This document shows positions 9,910 through 20,526 of a stretch of 64,000 nucleotides of DNA, piece after piece. How positions within the stretch are numbered: the stretch's first letter is position 1; each line of letters begins with the position of its first letter. Position numbers and translations under genes: made by a program. The notes below the pieces were generated by a model. It did no database searches and was not told where the DNA came from. It saw only the letters and a program-made list of their open reading frames with translations. This DNA is from Dactylonectria macrodidyma (Eukaryota; Ascomycota; Sordariomycetes; Hypocreales; Nectriaceae), in assembly GCA_020744425.1 (NCBI GenBank), contig JAGMUV010000011.1, positions 1,240,001 to 1,304,000 on the forward strand. Direction: 5' to 3'.

Positions 9910-11673
9910 CTAAATCGTGTACCGGAAGTTGGGATCCCCCTCTATGACCATCTTGCCCTGGTCAGCCAGTTTATTGGCACGCCCGAAGACGATGGTATTG
10001 ATGACGACAATGATCATCATGAGGATGTTACAGGCGATTCCTGCGTAAACGCCTGGCTTGTAGCCCGGGGAATCTTGTCGACGGAAGACGAGAGAACCGG
10101 CGATGCCGCCAATGCCGCCGAACCCAATCAAAGTCGCCGAGCAGAAGGCGCGCTTCCAGTGGCCTCGAATGTTGTTGGCCTGGTACGCCATGCAGGTTGG
10201 GATACCTCCCGGGCCGCTGATGCAGATCAAGAAAGTGCTGAAGAGCCGGACACGTGAGTTGGTGGCGAAGCCCTGTGAATGGTCAGTCCGTGTGCCTATG
10301 AGGAGAGACGTCATGATCAGTGCATACCAGCAGTGGAAGGCCGATGAGGCCGGCAGCACAATTGATCAAGAGGAGAGGACCCCGGATCTTGTACTTGTCT
10401 CCGACACAAGCTACCGCATACATGAATACTGCGGCAACAAAGTAGGGTGGGGTGGAGAGACACTGGGACATGGCGACCGACATGCCCATGTTCTCCCTCA
10501 GGATGATGGGGAGGAAAAAGGACAGTGCCGAGGCGAGGGTGGTGCAGCAGCTGTTCGACGCTGTCAGAAACTTGTCTTGAACTGGCGTGAGCTGATGAAG
10601 GGGACTTACAATAGACAGAGCGCGAAGCCCCAAATGTTCCAGTCAAGTGCCGAAGACGCCCACAGCTTGAAGCTCCAAGGCTCCCCATCGGCATCGCCGC
10701 GGTCCTGGTTGATCCGGCGAAGGACGTATGCAACTTCCCTACGCGAAAGAAACCGCCAGTAGTTCTTGTCGATGGCCCGGTCGGGGAAATCAACGATGAA
10801 GACCCATCCGGCGAATCCAACGAAGCAAGTCGCAATGCCTTCGATGATGAAGATCCATCTCCAGCCCCCGTAACTAGCCAAGCCATCCTTTGCGCGCCAA
10901 TTAGTTTCGCTGTTCCCTTTCCAGCCCAAGTGCAACTCACCATTTGCTGGAGACCGTATGCTAGGACTCCGCCAAGCCCCGAAGCAATGGTGCCCATGAG
11001 GTAGAAGATGGCGTAGTGCTTCTGCATGTCATACCTGGAGTACCAGGTCGAAATCAAGTAGACGCATCCTGGGAAGAATCCGGCTTCGAAAGTGCCCAAG
11101 ATGAGGCGCAGAGCCACCAGCGCCGACCAGTGTTGGAGGAAGCCAAAGCCAATCTAGTGGTACATGAGTACAAATTCATTCGTGCCGACTGCAGAATCCC
11201 ACGTACCATGACGAGACCCCAAGCCACGCACAGGGAAGGGAGGAAGATTCTGGGACCAATTTTTCTGGTCAGGATGGTGGCCGGAGGCTGAAACACGGTG
11301 TAGGTGACGAAGAAGACGAGGGCGGTAACGGACTGTGGCAAGGTTAGTGAGTGGGAAACAAGGAAGAGGAGTAGCCAAAAGATCTGGTGGACTTGTCACT
11401 TGCATATCGAAAGCCTACGTCCAGTTTCAACTCTGGCGTCATGCCAGCGATGGCGGCGTTGGAGAGGTTAGTCCTGTCGACCAGACTGACGCAGTAGATG
11501 AGGCCTAGCATCACCACCAGCCGTCGATCGATGCGATGGATGATATTGCGCTGCTCCTGGAATGAGAACTCGGGGTCCTCGTCCGGGTTGGCCGTCGGCT
11601 GCATCTTGGCGTCTTCGACATTCTCTGCACTGAGGCCGAGGCTGGCGCCGATTTCGTTCTCTTTGGGCGTCAT
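9910..11673 (-). CDS. Dal5-type MFS transporter (anion:cation symporter family)
   Basis: Six exons: 11673-11404, 11332-11207, 11153-10941, 10887-10610, 10550-10328 and 10272-9910, giving 490 codons plus stop. All phases agree. The protein has the Dal5/allantoate-permease pattern: hydrophilic N-terminus, RIDRRLV then GLIYCVSLVDRTNLSNAAIAGM in helix 1, the LILGTFEAGFFPG segment, GGWRWIFIIEG, and a second half starting FFLPIILREN. The family imports carboxylates, vitamins or ureides; the substrate here cannot be told. The first intron appears to use a GC donor (GCAAGT at 11403-11398), because the nearby GT would break the frame. It is followed downstream by a gene-poor region and faces no obvious catabolic partner. 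Confidence 0.88.
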
Positions 11674-12932
11674 GATGATGGCTGAGGTCGGGGAGTCGGG
11701 GGAAGCCTGGTAAAGATCGGGTGGTGCTGGGTGAAGAGTAATGGCTGTTTTCGAATTTGAAGATGGAGACCGTGTTTATATCTTGGGTAGGCAAGTGTAA
11801 CCGAAGGGTTGTGGCAGCCCGCTCTGGCTCGGGATCACAGTTGACCCCAGAGTAATGCGAGACGTACCCCGGATTTCCCCATGGGTAAAGAAATGTCATT
11901 TTTGGGTGTTTAATTGAATGACTTCCGTCAACATGAGAGGACCGACAGCTGTTGAGGCGCGGACCAGGGGGCACATCTGCGGTCGTCTGCTGAAATATCC
12001 ATCCTGTTCATTGGCTCATCGCTGGCTTCGGGTAGAGCATCAGATATTGGTCCTATTCGTTCAAGTCAAATCTATGACATGCCCCTCGGCATTCCTTGCG
12101 CTCAATTCCCAAGGTCTTCATTGCATTGAACATCGTATCGCAAAGTCTGCTCAAACATTCGCCTCCCATCGACAAAAAGCGTCACCAAGTTGCAGTCAAG
12201 CATGGGATCTATTGTGTTACCCAACAAAGTGTGGTGAAAATCTTGATGAATTAACTCCTAGCCCTCCGAAACCTTCAACCGATTAACTTTCTCCAACGCC
12301 ACCCCAGTCGTGGATCTCGGCGGCCCTGAAGCCGCTGGTGGGGGCGATGGTAGCCCTGACGATAGGGGCAGCAATTATTCATTGAAGTGACTAAGGTATC
12401 TGGAATAGATGGAAGAGAATCAAGGCCGGGCTCCTGGGGCCGGCCACTTGAACATCCATCCAGATTTAAGCTACCTAATCTAAAAAGAGCTGGAAAAGCT
12501 TGATCTCTGGTAACTGTGGAAGCATCGGGTCTTAAAATGCTTAAATTGTAAAGGAACCTGTTTTTTTATACTTTATGCCGGCAGCAAGTCGCCCTTCATG
12601 GAGCGGATAGTAAATACTATAGCGTGAAATTTGGATGTATGCTTATAGTTCATACGGTCATCAAAGCCCAGGCGTTGCTGAAGCTCGAAGTTATTCCTTT
12701 AGCAGCATCAATACCACCGCCGGTGGAATATCGCAGTCAATTTTGTCTCAAGGAGTTCAAAGCTTGATCTTTCTGCTACTAGCATCTTTGAGTTCAATAC
12801 CGCAAGCTATTTTCACTCTGGTAGCTTGGTTTGCTCGCCACTGCTAGTTTTAGCCTCCCATCTTCCTGTAGTAGACAGATCGTGCCGACTTTTTGTGCCC
12901 AACAAGGAGCAAGGGGCCGTTGAGTCCTCAGA
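11674..12932. other. intergenic region upstream of MFS gene
   Basis: About 1.26 kb holding the presumed promoter of the MFS gene and the 3' flank of a transcription-factor relic. No gene-like frame with recognisable content was found; the longest frames are about 70-170 codons and look random or overlap the MFS N-terminus in other frames. Confidence 0.4.
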
Positions 12933-13569
12933 CTAACCTTCGAAAACCGCATCACCTAGCAGGGCGAATGGGTCGTTTCCGAAATAGAACACGAGGTCAA
13001 GCCCTAAGTCATTGTCAAGAAACGGTGGATAGTCTGGCATGATGAAAACAAGACCCTGTGTCGAGTTACGAGGCCGCCTGTCCGTTTCATAGCCGAGTGA
13101 GCCAAGTTGCTCTTTGGGTCTATTTGCTGATGAGTTGAGTGCTGTCTGCGCCGTGTCCGCTAGCCTCTGTAGGAAGTGATGCAAGTGGCGCGGCCAAGCG
13201 TTGTTGGCTTCGTATCTTTGAAACATTTCAATGGCTGGATTCCACGAGGCATCTAGCTCCACGTGACCGGCAACATCGACTACCAAGTCGCAAAGCCGGG
13301 CAGTTACCAGGACGGTTACGGCGTTGTACAAGTACAGGATACTATTCCCTCACGCGTTGGTGGAGTCCCTGTCAGCTGCGCGTCGTAGTCGTGGAGAGTC
13401 TGGATGGTGTCTCGGGCTACGGTCATGTAGACAATGGAAGCACCGAACCATAGCCTGGTGGGTTAGGGCGAGAGTTTTGGCCGAAAGTTGGACCTCGTGG
13501 GGCCGCTGTCGCATCTCCACAAGATAGGACAGAAGGGGTGGTAGGATGATGATGCGTGATTGTAGAAAC
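12933..13569 (-). pseudogene. C-terminal relic of a Zn2Cys6 transcription factor
   Basis: After an apparent intron acceptor (TTGCAG at 13575-13570) the minus strand encodes segments typical of the C-terminal part of fungal Zn2Cys6 regulators: LSYLVEMRQRP, then SIVYMTVARDTIQTLHDYD, then YNAVTVLVTARLCDLVVDV, ending FALLGDAVFEG and a stop. These pieces lie in three different frames. They are linked by single-base shifts near 13444-13450 and near 13335, where a TGG-TAC order would be expected but only TGTAC is present. The 5' part, including the zinc cluster, is missing because the HET gene ends only ~140 bp upstream. I read this as a dead, truncated gene. Confidence 0.6.
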
Positions 13570-13708
13570 CTGCAACAGTTAGCTTAGGAACGCCATGTTA
13601 TGATTAGATTCGGAACTTTGGTGGAAGTAAGAGGAGTATTTACGCGTAAAAATATCGTTTAATTCAAATCCTAAGGCATAAAGGAAAAGGAGAATTGATA
13701 GCCAATGA

Positions 13709-15640
13709 TCATTCAAGAATAATGGGTTTGGTCTCGTACTTCCCGTCAGACAACGTTTCCCCCTGCATCACGCCATGAAGATAACATTCCCCAACCAATT
13801 GGTAATTGCCCGTTTTTTCAAGGCGGAGAATATAAGGAACCTCGGCTCCAAGCAGAACGCAAATCAGATCCCCAGGCTTTGTTTCTTTGCTGACCTGCCC
13901 AAATCGCTGCTCTTCTGTTATACAGAACCGCAGACTAGATACCAAAGCGAGGATCGAGTGCTCAATGATCCCGCCATGAGTGAGAATTGTATCCCGAACA
14001 GTCTCGGAGAGAACATAACCGGGTGTGAAGAAATCAGTATTGTAATTGAGGTAGACCTCGACAGCATCAATCAACTCTTCAGGAGCAGGATCTCTCATGC
14101 CCGTCATCTCGCATATCATCGTTTTGAGAAATGCGCGCTTTTTGGCTGGTGCAAAATTAAACCAGTCGCCATCTGCTGCAAGGTCTCTGCACTCTTGAAA
14201 CCAGATACTCTTCCACATCTTCACCTGACTCGAAAAGCCCGTCTTGGGCAAGACATCTGCTTCTGAAGGGAACGGGATATCGGCTAAAGACCTGGTGGTC
14301 ACCTTGACCGTGTCAATGATGCGGCCACTCAGGTGTAGCAAGCGATTGTTCGCGGAAACTGCGATAAGAGGGGTAATCGAACCTCCAGCACGAAAACACG
14401 GCGACCGGATCGTATACGATGTGATAGGGTTGGAAATCATTTTTCCATTAAGGGCCGGAACCCACGATGGGAGATCGCTTGACTTGTCACGGCCCAAACA
14501 TGCGGTCAGGGCGAGAAATTTGAGATTCTGGTCGTCGACGAGACATTTGATGCCAAAGCGTTCCCAGACCTCTTCCGCAGAGAGGCTATAGTCTGGTTCA
14601 AGGCCTGCAGACGATGCCAGATTCAGAAGTGCGTAGATGTGATCTCTATGGTTCGTGCACTGGAACATGACGGTCGCAATGAAACAGTCCAGCAGAGTTC
14701 CTTGAGGACGATAGTACTTGATGAGCATGATCATGAAAGCATTGTTAGCGTTGCGTTGCGGCTTGGATTCGTCTATCCAGAAGGAGGCCATGTGAGGTGC
14801 GTACGCATTTACTGTGCCTGGTTAGATAGGCAATCAGATAACGGAGTAATTATACTTACCAACTGAAAGGCCACAAACTGACCACGTGACTCCGTAGGCA
14901 CAAAGTCTGTAGGCAAGGCTGGCCAGGTCAGACCAGGAGAGCTCAATGTCGCCACACATCATGAGCCTGGGAATGTTATCTGGGGCCATGACCACTTCCT
15001 GGATGATCCATTTGCGCTCAAACCAAGGTCGGAGGAATAGGTGGTTGATAGAAGCCCAGTCATGGTCATGTATGTTCGGCTTGCCTTGTTTGCGGAGTTC
15101 CTATTGATGTTAGAGACTTCCGGATGGTGGTGGAAGACGTACTGAAGTGTCTCGAAATAGCCGCCGTTGAATTTCCCGGATTTCTTCGCCGTCGTAGGTA
15201 TCTGGTGGCAACAAGGCTGATGCCTCCGCCACCGACTCTCTCACGCCCTCCAGCCCTGCCTTGTCCTCGCCGAGCCAGATAAGAATGCGGGATGTTTTAG
15301 AGTAAATTTGGCTCATGAGTTTCACCTGGGTACCTTTCTCGACGATGTCATCCTGGTTGATGCAAACTGCGTCGGCCCACAAGGTCCTAGGCCTATCCGG
15401 GAACCGTAGCTGCTTCAGAGCACTGAAGAGGCTGACGGTAATTTGTAGCGAACCTTTCTCGCAATATACGGTTCGAGTGTCTGTGGCATTTCCCCAGCAA
15501 TACGATATTGCCTCATACTCGGGATTGTCATCGAGATTGACTGACTCCAGGTTGAAATAAAGTTCCCCGGTTCCGGGCAATAGATGGAGTAATCGGGTTT
15601 GCCCGGGCTCATCCAGCTTCGTATACTGATATGGCGCCAT
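13709..15640 (-). CDS. heterokaryon incompatibility (HET) domain protein
   Basis: Three exons, 15640-15143, 15100-14860 and 14817-13709, give 615 codons plus stop with consistent phases. The N-terminal half holds the HET domain: YEAISYCWG near residue 49, LWADAVCINQDD near residue 89, and the SRILIWLGE segment. The middle contains LFLRPWFERKWIIQEV, the usual end of the HET domain. The C-terminal half has no recognised partner domain. HET proteins take part in allorecognition and trigger cell death after fusion of unlike hyphae; whether this one is active is not shown. It lies beside a dead transcription-factor fragment, in a stretch that looks like accessory sequence. Confidence 0.88.
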
Positions 15641-16054
15641 CTCGTCAGTCCTAGGTGCTTGTTGTAATGGCTAAGGGTTTGCTGGGAGTGGAGGTGACGA
15701 TGGCAAAAGCGTTTATCACGGAGTCCAAACTTGCGGCTGAGGAGCGCTAACCATGTTTGCACCTTGCGTCAAGCGCCACGATCACCTTTAGCCAATAGAA
15801 TTCATGACTTTTCAAGGTCTGCGAGGTCCTTGAGCTGACAGCTTGAATGTCTTGATGAATATGCCCTTGAGAGGTTATAAGAAAGTTAAGCTAAATAGGA
15901 GATGCAAACGACTCTGAGGAGTCAAAATGAAATCAAGTTCCCACTCGTCGGGCTACCAGCCGTCACATCAATCGCCTCAGCCCGCTCGTCGTCCCGGCCG
16001 CTAAATAGCATACGGCTACGGCCATCTTCGTCCAATTCACGGCTCAGGGTAACA
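15641..16054. other. intergenic region upstream of HET gene
   Basis: About 410 bp carrying the presumed HET promoter and the 3' flank of the small membrane protein gene. No other feature was recognised. Confidence 0.45.
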
Positions 16055-16579
16055 TTACACAATTTCATTTTTTAGCTCCATCTGCAGTAAACGCACGCAG
16101 ACGAGGTTGCTAGCAACTGCGCCAAAGAAGAGAAATAGCTGTGTGAGCAAGCTATGACTTGGGTAGATGACCACCGCAACAAGGGGGAACAAAAGCCCAG
16201 CACCAACCCAGAATGTCGACGGCCGACCTGGGCCGGCGTACAATCCACTTCGTGTTGCAGATATCACACTCAAGTATAAGCCCAAGTATTGCATCATGGT
16301 GGATTGAATCGCAGACAGGTGGTTAGCATCGCCTGCTGTAGCCTCCGGCTGTTCATCTCGCTGCAAGGCTAGAGCCCAGGTCTGGATAACGGTCGCGATG
16401 AGAGACACGGCGATGGACAGAGTTGTAGCTGTTTCAATATGCTGACAAGGATGGTATGTAAGTGACTAGAATGGCGACAGCATTTGGATGCCACTTACGA
16501 CCATGGCCGGAAGGATATGCATAGAGACAAGCAATTCGAGCAGCGCGATGGCCCCTCGGCCGGAAAAGTCGAGATTCAT
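16055..16579 (-). CDS. small four-helix membrane protein, unknown function
   Basis: Two exons, 16579-16499 and 16441-16055, give 155 codons plus stop; the donor is GTAAGT and both exons are in phase 0. The start MNLDFSGRGAIALLELL is the first ATG. Hydrophobic stretches lie around ALLELLVSMHILPAMV, TTLSIAVSLIATVIQTWAL, YLGLYLSVISATRSGLYAG, and the pair FWVGAGLLFPLVAVVI and LLTQLFLFFGAVASNLVC, so four or five membrane passes are likely. No catalytic motif is visible and I do not recognise the family. A run of TA repeats at about 16663-16675 lies ~90 bp upstream of the ATG and may be its TATA element. Confidence 0.65.
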
Positions 16580-16662
16580 TGTGATGGGATTGTGTATTCG
16601 AAACTGAAAGCCAAGAAGACGGCTACTTGATGTAAGAAGGTGTAAGGGGTGTTGGGCTCCGT

Positions 16663-16675
16663 ATATATATATTGG
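16663..16675 (-). promoter_or_regulatory. TATA-like element of the small membrane protein gene
   Basis: An alternating TA run sits about 85-95 bp upstream of the ATG at 16579 on the minus strand. Position and sequence fit a TATA box; this is inference only. Confidence 0.35.
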
Positions 16676-17276
16676 ACGCTCAAATAATTGGTGGCATCCA
16701 TCACAACATGGGGATGAAATAGGTTTAAATAGAAAGTTAGCGATGGCACATTTGTGGCGCACTGGCAATTGAAATTTGATATCTATGGAGGACTTCTTGA
16801 ATTCATCCTGTAATGTAAGATTTACGAAAACAAATGCCTATTTCTTTGTTGTTTCTTCTTTTCTGAACATTAATCTGAAGAATTGGTAGCTTTTCTTGAA
16901 AAACCAAAGAAATTTTACGAGACGGCCTACAGCTTCTCAAAACTTCGCAAAATTTGTAAAAACTACTAAAAACCCAGCCTGGACAACTACACTAGACCAA
17001 ATCCTATGCATGGGCTCTTCGCCAATCACGTGCTATAAATACAATGGTCTGGTTACGTCAGCCAGTCTAGCCTAATATTGAAGCTGAGGTTCAGCCTCAG
17101 CCTCAAACACGATTTGTTGACCGCGGAATAAAGGGGTGTCTAGCGGAACGATTGTCTCTAGAAACCTTGCAGAACTGGGTGAGCTGTCTTCTGTACCTTG
17201 ACAATGGAATATTGGGAGAATCGAATCCACCGTCAACTAACACATTCTGGTAGACTCCGGCTTCTCCACTCCCCTC
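16676..17276. other. intergenic divergent promoter region
   Basis: About 600 bp between the minus-strand membrane protein gene and the plus-strand zinc-finger gene, so it should hold divergent promoters. It is AT-rich at 16800-16960. A GAGGTTCAGCCTCAGCCTC stretch near 17087-17105 contains short inverted GAGGCTGA-like units. No gene was seen. Confidence 0.4.
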
Positions 17277-18685
17277 ATGTCAAACCCTACAGATAACCCT
17301 CCCACGTCGACCCCTCCAGATAATCCTCCCACGATACCGGCCGACGACAGCCATGACAAGGAATCCGAACCTGTATCGCAAGACAAGACCCTGCCGCGGC
17401 GGGATCCGCTCTCACTCAACGGCCCGCCGCCTTTCCACTATGGCCCACCTCAGCCCTATGGCCCCCCTCCGCTCGGGGCCCCGCATCCGGCTCCTCTTCC
17501 GTTTACTGGCTTCGAATATTCCGCCGCCTATTATCGAGAGAAAAGAAAGGCTTCGAGAGCATCACAAGCATGCACCAATTGCCGCCAGCTAAAGGCAAAG
17601 TGTGATGAACAGAAGCCATGTCAAGGTTGTAAGGACAAGATGCTCGAGTGTCAATATCGAGATCCGCCCTTGTCCAAGTCAGAGCGAGAAATGAAGGACA
17701 TTTCGACCAAGCTCGACACCGTCCAGGGAAATCTAGACCGGCTTTTGAAGTGCCTTCCGGTTTTTGCTCCCTCTCGAGGCCGGCAACCAGCCCTGACATC
17801 TCTGGAGGCTTGTCTCGGCTCCCAAGAGCCGATAGCAATTTCCCCAGCCCAACGAGAAATCCTTCAAGACCTCAAAACAGCATTTTCTCAACTGCGAGAA
17901 TACGATAATTGGGATACCTTGGGGCCGAGGCTAGTATGGTAAGAATACGAATGGGTAAATGCAGTAAGTCAAATGTATGCTGACCTCTATTGCCAAGGTA
18001 TGCTTCCTCCTTGTGCAGGGACAATAATTTCGAGTCTCCACCAGAACCCCTAGATGAAGATGATAGAGATTTAATGACAGGAACAAATCATCTTGGGCCG
18101 ACGGAAGACACTACAGCGCATTTGAAGAGCCAGGTTAGTGGGCAGTCAGGTGTACAGTCACGAGCTACTAGTCGTGAACGACCGTCAAACGAAGAAGTAG
18201 AGCCTTCCCCTGCGGCCCTTAAACGTAAGCGGTCGTTGTCATTACATGGTGAGCCGGAGAAGCCATTCTTTTGCTTTCACCAGAGCTGTGGCCGAATGTA
18301 CGGATCTGGTAAGACGCTAGAAAACCACTTGCGGAATCACCACCACGGGAGGTTGCCAAACTTACCGGGTACCTGCGACCACGAAGCCAATATCAAGCGA
18401 TTCTCCACGTGGGAGGAATGCCTGGAGCACTTCATCTTTCACCAAAAGAGCGGTATGGGCCGGGTAGAGTACGACAGGGCCCTCGAAAGCGCTGAGTACC
18501 TAATGTCGCACGGTGATCAGCAAGTTGATGTGAAGAAGAGGATATCGTCACCAGCGGCTAGCTTATTCAGCGGCTCGCCTGGGAGTTTTGGGTACGGCGG
18601 CCAGCAATCAGACCCTAGAGCTTTAACTACGGTTGGCAATCTTGGATGGCCGTCGCCCACAAATGAAATAGATTTCAGATTGTAA
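17277..18685 (+). CDS. regulator with Zn2Cys6 cluster plus C2H2 finger
   Basis: Two exons, 17277-17938 and 17998-18685, give 449 codons plus stop. Residues 1-80 are Pro-rich. Residues 99-125 form a full Zn2Cys6 cluster (C99, C102, C109, C115, C118, C125) preceded by basic residues. A heptad-like stretch (MKDISTKLDTVQGNLDRLL) could dimerise. The second exon has an acidic linker, a basic KRKRSLSL patch, and a C2H2 pattern (C-x4-C-x12-H-x3-H) in FCFHQSCGRMYGSGK onward, followed by a second Cys/His-rich stretch. The large fungal-specific regulator domain is absent. A second acceptor 21 bases downstream (exon start 18019) is also in frame, so two protein forms are possible. A nuclear DNA-binding role is likely; targets are unknown. 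Confidence 0.85.
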
Positions 18686-19079
18686 GGTACATATATCGGG
18701 ACAGATCAAGGATGAACACAAGGCGTATAAATTCCGGGGCGTCATTTATTATGAAACGGATCATTTGCCCATGCCATAACATTGATTCAGCTCGAGGTGG
18801 ATGGACAGAAAAAATAACCCCTACACCGTGCGTAGATCGCATCCATTAAACGGGCTTGAACTACTGTCCTCCGAAGTTGATGCCATAGCCGCTCTCTTTT
18901 CTTCCTTGCGTATTGGTTATGCAGTGAGGCTATATAAGGTTACGTAGGTAAGTGGGGGTATGCATAAAGTATGCGGCAGTTCGTGATCACTACTTTTGCC
19001 ATAGATGCTTTAACCTACCGACCACCTTCCATCTACCCTGACATAACACCTCAATCCTGAAGCTCGACCATATCTCAGT
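18686..19079. other. intergenic region upstream of FAD oxidoreductase
   Basis: About 390 bp between two plus-strand genes, holding the 3' end of the zinc-finger gene and the promoter of the FAD oxidoreductase gene. Nothing else was recognised. Confidence 0.45.
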
Positions 19080-20526
19080 ATGACCGCCTCGAAAGCTTCC
19101 CCGGTTGCTAGAGCGGGTACACAAGAACATGGCAAATACCCATATTATCATGTCATCATTGTTGGGGGAGGATTTGCGGGCGTGGGAGCTGCCATTGGTG
19201 CCAGGCAGGCATTTCCAGAGTGCAGAATTCTTCTCCTCGAGAGCGAGAGCTGCCTCGGAGGCGCTGGCACTCATCGCGGAGTCTACTCGCTCTGCGGCCT
19301 CTACACATGCACAGAAAAGCCCCAGCGCACCATCGGCACTATATGGGACACTCTGCGGAAGCCTTTGGAGGACATTGGTGCTACCTACGAGAAGCCTACT
19401 CGACACCGAGGAGTCTTCCAGGTAAGAGGGCTGTTCTGTTGTTAGACACTACGTACCTACCCAAGTACGCAAATGTCACTATAATTGTTACATAACTAAC
19501 TAGTAACTTTCCCAGATCTTTGAGCCCGAGGGCATGAAGTATGTTCTCGACCTCTTGATGTCTCAACACTCGATCCATGTCCTACTGCACTCGCCAGTTA
19601 TATCCGCCTCTCGATCCTCCGACGGAAGAATCACATCCGTCACGGTCCAAGAGCGGCAGGGACCGAAAATCTTCCATGGTCGGGCCTTCGTCGATGCGTC
19701 CGGCGACGGCGACTTGGCCTTCCACGGGGGCGCATCCGTACGCTACGGCAACCACGGCTCCATCAACCTAGGCACCTTGTCCACGCGCTTCGGCGGCCTC
19801 AAAGACGCCAACCCATCCGCAGAGCTGTGGAAGCAGGCCATCCTCGCAGCTAAAGCCAAGGACCCCAAGCTCGAGTCCAAGATCCCCAAGGTCTCGAGCG
19901 TGCAGCTCCGCCTGCCTCAGTCGGGCGACATCACCACGTACCTGGCCTCGGCTCCCTACGATGCCCGAGACTCGCACAGCATCACCCGTGCCGAGCAGCT
20001 AGGCAAACAGCAGGCCTTCGAGTACCTCCGGATTCTTCGCCAGCTGCCTGGCCACGAGAAGATGCACCTCGTCTCGAGCGGCCCAAACTTTGGCACCCGC
20101 GAGTCGCGACACATCAACGCCCAGTACCAGTTGCGCGTTGAGGACATCAACCACCGCACCCGCTTCCATGACGTTATCGCCATCTGCGGCTGGGGCATGG
20201 AGTGGCACGACCAGACGGCCGAGAACTGGGCCTCCACATTCACCCTCCCGCCGCACGACATCTTTGAGATTCCCTTGCGCTGCCTAGTGAGCGTAGATAC
20301 ACCCAATCTCCTCGCCGCGGGTCGCTGCCTTGATGCTGATCGCTTAGCTGGCAGCGCTGCTAGGGTCATGGGGACTGGGCTTGCGACTGGCCAGGCCGCC
20401 GGAGTCACGGCCGCTCTCGTTGCTTCTCAGGGTTCATTCCCAGACGCAAAAGAGGTGCAGCGGATTCTGCGGCTCAATGGCGCAATTCTGGACGGAGATA
20501 CCTTGCCAGAGAGCATCAATCTTTAG
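19080..20526 (+). CDS. FAD-dependent oxidoreductase (FAD_oxidored family)
   Basis: Two exons, 19080-19421 and 19516-20526, give 450 codons plus stop; both are in phase 0 with a GTAAGA donor and TTTCCCAG acceptor. The N-terminal dinucleotide fold reads VIIVGGGFAGVGAAIGARQ with the acidic strand end LLLESE, followed by CLGGAGT. Later motifs are AFVDASGDGDLAFHGG and, near the C-terminus, NLLAAGRCLDADRLAGSAARVMGTGLATGQAAG, which closes the FAD site in this family (related to bacterial precorrin/xanthan-lyase-linked FAD proteins and fungal homologues). There is no signal peptide. The substrate is unknown. It could act with the nearby MFS carrier on a small-molecule nutrient, but the two are separated by unrelated genes. 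Confidence 0.88.

Noticed and set aside
9910..20526. secondary-metabolite or catabolic gene cluster
   Set aside because: There is a carrier, a regulator and an oxidoreductase, but no core synthase or second enzyme, and orientations differ with HET and relic genes between them.
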